Both the position numbers and the translations under genes were made by a program. Of a DNA stretch of 8,914 bases, positions 6,229-8,914 are shown in pieces. Numbering within the stretch: position 1 is the stretch's first letter; each line of letters opens with the position of its first letter. The notes under the pieces were generated by a model. That model was not told where the DNA came from. It saw only the letters and a program-made list of their open reading frames with translations, and searched no databases. The stretch comes from an uncultured Alistipes sp. (lineage in GTDB: Bacteria; Bacteroidota; Bacteroidia; Bacteroidales; Rikenellaceae). The stretch is from positions 1-8,914 of the forward strand of contig USBO01000067.1 in NCBI GenBank assembly GCA_900552955.1, written 5' to 3'.

Positions 6229-7599
6229 CTACTCTCTGAAATATACACCCTCCGCTTTGAGCGACTCCTGCAATTTCCGGACGTCGAGGTCGCGCAGTTC
6301 GACGTTCTCCTTGACCGAGAGTGCCGCAGCCTTGCCCGCAGCCTCGCCGAGAGCCATCGCAGGGCCCATGACACGGGCCGAAGCCAGTGCGAGGTGCGTC
6401 ATCGACACGTTGCGTCCGGCAACGATCAGTCCGTCGATCTTCTGCGGTATCAGACAGCGGTACGGGATGTCGTAGCAGTCGGGGCACCAGTAGAGCGAGC
6501 AGTCGCCGCCCACCGGATGGTGAAGGTCGACCGGATAGCTCGCAACGGCGATGACGTCGTCGAACTTGGCGCAGTTGAAGATGTCGTCCTCGGTCAGGAT
6601 GTATTCGCCGACGATGCGACGGGTTTCGCGGATTCCCATGAACGGAGCGACGCGGTCCACGTATGCGTTCTCGAAACCGGGGATGTATGCCTTCAGATAG
6701 CGTACGATCTCCTCGTTCTGCTCGGCGCAGACGATTTCGCCCTGCGTGTACTGTGCGGGATCGGTCGCGTCGATGCCGTTGACGCGCGACATGTTCACCC
6801 ACCACTCGTCGGGAGCCATGCCCGTCATGAAGATCGTGCGCTCGACGGGGAGTTTGTAGCCCGCCTCGCGAGCCTGCTTGATCTGGTTGCGGAAGCCGAC
6901 CATCGTACAGTTGTCGTCCGCGCGGAAGAACTCGTTGGGGATGAAATCGATGTCGTATACGTCGGGATGATCGGCCACGGCGTCGCGCAGTTTGCGCGAA
7001 TCGACTCCGCGCATCGAGAACATGAGCGTCGGCGGCTGGGGGATGCCCTTTTCGTTGCCGTAGTTCATCGGTGCGCCCGCACGGTAGGCGATGTCGCCGT
7101 CGCCCGTACAGTCGATGACGCGTTTGGCGAGAATCGCCTCGCGCCCCTTCTTGGAGTCGATGATTACGCCTTTGACGGTGTTGCCCTCCATGATGACGTC
7201 CGTAGCGAAGGCGTACATCAGCAGGTCGATGCCGCACTCCTTGATAATCTGGAATGCCAGATGTTTCGTTCCCTCGGGGTCGATCATCGTGAGGCTGACG
7301 TGGAGCGGGCATGCACGGTGGTGCGTGGCCAGCCCCTTCTCCTGCAGACGCTCGACGAACTGCAGCGGCAGACCCTTGATGACGACGTTGCCTTTACGCC
7401 CGAGGAATCCGAGCAGCGGCAGACCGATGGTCATGTTGCCGCCCAGGAAACCGCGGCTCTCGACGAGCATCACTTTGGTGTCCTTCTCCAAAGCAGCCGC
7501 CTGGGCTGCCATAAGTCCCGCAGGGCCTGCGCCCACGACCAGTACATCGACCTCCGCACGCACCGGAATCCGCCGGGCCGGTTCTTCAATCTGTTTCAT
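6229..7599 (-). CDS. FAD-dependent oxidoreductase (FAD_oxidored family), second paralogue
   Basis: This 456-aa protein has an N-terminal Rossmann FAD-binding motif, DVLVVGAGPAGLMAA (residues 18-32), with the acidic residue for the FAD ribose in LVESRGFLGGN (45-55). Further motifs are VIDCTGDGDIAYRAG (161-175), QPPTLMF (188-194), WVNMSR (267-272), APFMGIRETRRIVGEYILTEDDI (318-340), GGDC (364-367), CYDIPYRCL (375-383) and the C-terminal FAD contact LIVAGRNVSM...MALGEAAG (391-422). No signal peptide is seen, so it is cytoplasmic. The family oxidises or reduces small molecules through FAD, and its substrates are mostly unknown. The start at 7599 (MKQIEEPARR) is chosen because the Rossmann motif follows at the normal distance and the codons upstream belong to a frame overlapping the neighbouring gene. 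It is more than half identical by eye to the gene upstream. It carries Cys372-Pro-Asp-Cys375, a CxxC that the paralogue lacks. The gap before it is 29 AT-rich bases with no promoter box. Confidence 0.9.
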   Translation of the reverse strand: MKQIEEPARRIPVRAEVDVLVVGAGPAGLMAAQAAALEKDTKVMLVESRGFLGGNMTIGLPLLGFLGRKGNVVIKGLPLQFVERLQEKGLATHHRACPLHVSLTMIDPEGTKHLAFQIIKECGIDLLMYAFATDVIMEGNTVKGVIIDSKKGREAILAKRVIDCTGDGDIAYRAGAPMNYGNEKGIPQPPTLMFSMRGVDSRKLRDAVADHPDVYDIDFIPNEFFRADDNCTMVGFRNQIKQAREAGYKLPVERTIFMTGMAPDEWWVNMSRVNGIDATDPAQYTQGEIVCAEQNEEIVRYLKAYIPGFENAYVDRVAPFMGIRETRRIVGEYILTEDDIFNCAKFDDVIAVASYPVDLHHPVGGDCSLYWCPDCYDIPYRCLIPQKIDGLIVAGRNVSMTHLALASARVMGPAMALGEAAGKAAALSVKENVELRDLDVRKLQESLKAEGVYFRE

Positions 7600-7628
7600 A
7601 TTTGACAGTAGTTTATTGATTGCCAGTT

Positions 7629-8914
7629 TTATCCTAAATAAGCGCCCGTCGCGCGCAGCTCGGCACGCAGCCTCTGCACATCGAGCGCCGAGGGCTGCAC
7701 GCCGGCCGCGAGGGCCAGCCTCGCGGCCCGTCCGGCCGCTTCGCCGAGAGCCATGCAGGTCGACATGACGCGTGTCGAGGCCATCGCCTCGTGATTCATC
7801 GACGAGCAGCGGCCCGCCACCAGCAGCCCCTCGACACGCTCGGGCAGCAGGCAGCGGTAGGGAATGTCGTAGCTGTCGTCGCAGAAGTGCATCGTGCAGT
7901 CGCCGCCCTTGGCGTGGTGGATGTCCACCGGATATCCCGCCACGGCGATGGCGTCGTCGAAACGGCGGCAGGCGATGATATCCTCGGCCGTGAGGATGTA
8001 TTTGCCTGCGATCACGCGGCTCTCGCGGATGCCCATGAAGGGCGCCACCTTCTCGATGCGCGCCGCGGCGAAACCCGGGACGTAGGCGCGCAGGTAGCGG
8101 GCGATTTCGTAAATCTGTTTGCGGCCTTCGATCTCGCCGTGCGTATAGCTCTCGGGACGTGTCGAATCGACGCCGCTCACGCGCGACATATTGACCCATA
8201 TCTCGTCGTCGGCCAACCCCGTGATGAGGATCGTGCGCGCCACGGGGATCGAATAACCCGCCGCCTGTGCCTGCCGGATCTGCGTGCGCAGCCCCACGGT
8301 GATGAACTTGCCCGTGCGGAACTGTTCGGGCGGCATGACATCCATATCGTAGACGTCGGGGTGTCCGACGATGGCGTCGCGCAGCTGCTGGACGTCGACG
8401 CCCTTCATGCAGAACATCAGCGTCGGGGGCTGCATGCCGCCCTCGGCGTCGCCCTTGCGGCATTCGACGCCTGCACGGAAGGCCACGTCGCCGTCACCCG
8501 TACAGTCGATGACCGTTTTGGCCAGAATCGCCTCGCGGCCCGCCTTGCTCTCGACGACGATGCCTTTGACGGTGTCGCCCTCGCGGATCGCGTCCGAGCA
8601 GAAAGTGTAGAGCAGCACATCGACGCCCTTCTCCTCCATGATCTCGAAGGCCGTACGCTTGACCTCCTCCTCGTCGATGATCGTCAGGCTCATGTGGTTC
8701 TTGCAGGGGCGGTGTTCGCTCGCCGCACCGCGCGCCCGCAGCCGGTCGATGAAGCGTTGGGGCAGTCCCTCGATGATCTGATTGCCTTTGCGGCCCAGGA
8801 ATCCGAGGATCGGCAGGCCGATGGTGAGGTTGCCGCCCAGAAAACCGCGGCTCTCGACCAGCATCACGCGCAGGCCATTGCCCGCAGCCGCTTCGGCGGC
8901 CATCAGTCCGGCGG
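7629..8914 (-). CDS. FAD-dependent oxidoreductase (FAD_oxidored family), first paralogue, 5' end outside window
   Basis: The frame runs to the right edge; the first visible codons read AGLMAAEAAAG, the end of the GxGPAG FAD-binding motif, so only about 25 N-terminal residues are missing. The ATG at 8903 is internal, not the start. Positions below count from that internal Met. It has the same motif order as the downstream paralogue: LVESRGFLGGNLTIGLPILG (15-34), VIDCTGDGDVAFRAG, QPPTLMF, WVNMSR, APFMGIRESRVIAGKYILT, GGDC, SYDIPYRCL and LLVAGRCSSM...MALGEAAG. It is FAD-dependent and probably cytoplasmic, although a signal peptide at the missing N-terminus cannot be excluded. It is the first gene of the visible part of a three-gene - strand operon, with any promoter outside the window. 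It differs from its paralogue at FCDDSYD, where the other has WCPDCYD. Confidence 0.88.
   Translation of the reverse strand, partial: AGLMAAEAAAGNGLRVMLVESRGFLGGNLTIGLPILGFLGRKGNQIIEGLPQRFIDRLRARGAASEHRPCKNHMSLTIIDEEEVKRTAFEIMEEKGVDVLLYTFCSDAIREGDTVKGIVVESKAGREAILAKTVIDCTGDGDVAFRAGVECRKGDAEGGMQPPTLMFCMKGVDVQQLRDAIVGHPDVYDMDVMPPEQFRTGKFITVGLRTQIRQAQAAGYSIPVARTILITGLADDEIWVNMSRVSGVDSTRPESYTHGEIEGRKQIYEIARYLRAYVPGFAAARIEKVAPFMGIRESRVIAGKYILTAEDIIACRRFDDAIAVAGYPVDIHHAKGGDCTMHFCDDSYDIPYRCLLPERVEGLLVAGRCSSMNHEAMASTRVMSTCMALGEAAGRAARLALAAGVQPSALDVQRLRAELRATGAYLG

Noticed and set aside
4951..7605. An 884-codon open frame on the + strand running opposite the hydrolase and an oxidoreductase
   Set aside because: It is antisense to two genes with complete family motifs, its own protein is low in recognisable pattern and rich in repeated Ala/Val/Arg/Asp, and such long antisense frames are common in GC-rich coding DNA.
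6229..8463. A 744-codon continuous frame that could suggest a fusion protein at the second oxidoreductase
   Set aside because: The upstream third is out of frame with the first oxidoreductase and reads as Arg/His-rich noise. The true start is the ATG at 7599, directly before the Rossmann motif.

Overview
The window looks like a chromosomal segment from a high-GC member of the Bacteroidales, most plausibly Alistipes or a close Rikenellaceae relative (inference). The pointers are TAnnTTTG-type -7 promoter boxes instead of TATAAT, few Shine-Dalgarno sequences before the starts, a surface lipoprotein with a BACON domain and a C-KDD export signal, a RecO with no zinc-finger cysteines, and a membrane-anchored AraC-type regulator. 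There are no rRNA, tRNA, CRISPR, IS or phage features.

Left part, + strand (1-2722): the 3' end of a membrane-spanning AraC-family regulator, then a 336-base gap, then a 573-aa surface lipoprotein (BACON, Ig-like, and two weakly similar C-terminal units). The gap holds an 11-C run, a palindrome, a short hairpin, a good -33/-7 promoter and a hairpin in the predicted leader. The lipoprotein ends in a double hairpin with a T8 tract, and the recO promoter box lies only 2 bases past that tract.

Middle, + strand (2842-5246): recO (recombination mediator), a small exported protein of unknown function 24 bases behind it, and, after its own promoter-like region, a phosphate-selective porin O/P family outer-membrane protein. 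A 13-bp hairpin separates the porin from the convergent genes on the - strand.

Right part, - strand (8914 down to 5317): a compact operon read right to left. It has two paralogous FAD-dependent oxidoreductases (the first cut by the window edge), 29 bases apart, followed after 3 bases by an exported endonuclease/exonuclease/phosphatase-fold hydrolase. The substrates of these three proteins cannot be read from the sequence. I found no clearly new system. The most unusual items are the paralogous oxidoreductase pair coupled to a secreted hydrolase, and the duplicated, unrecognised C-terminal domain of the lipoprotein.
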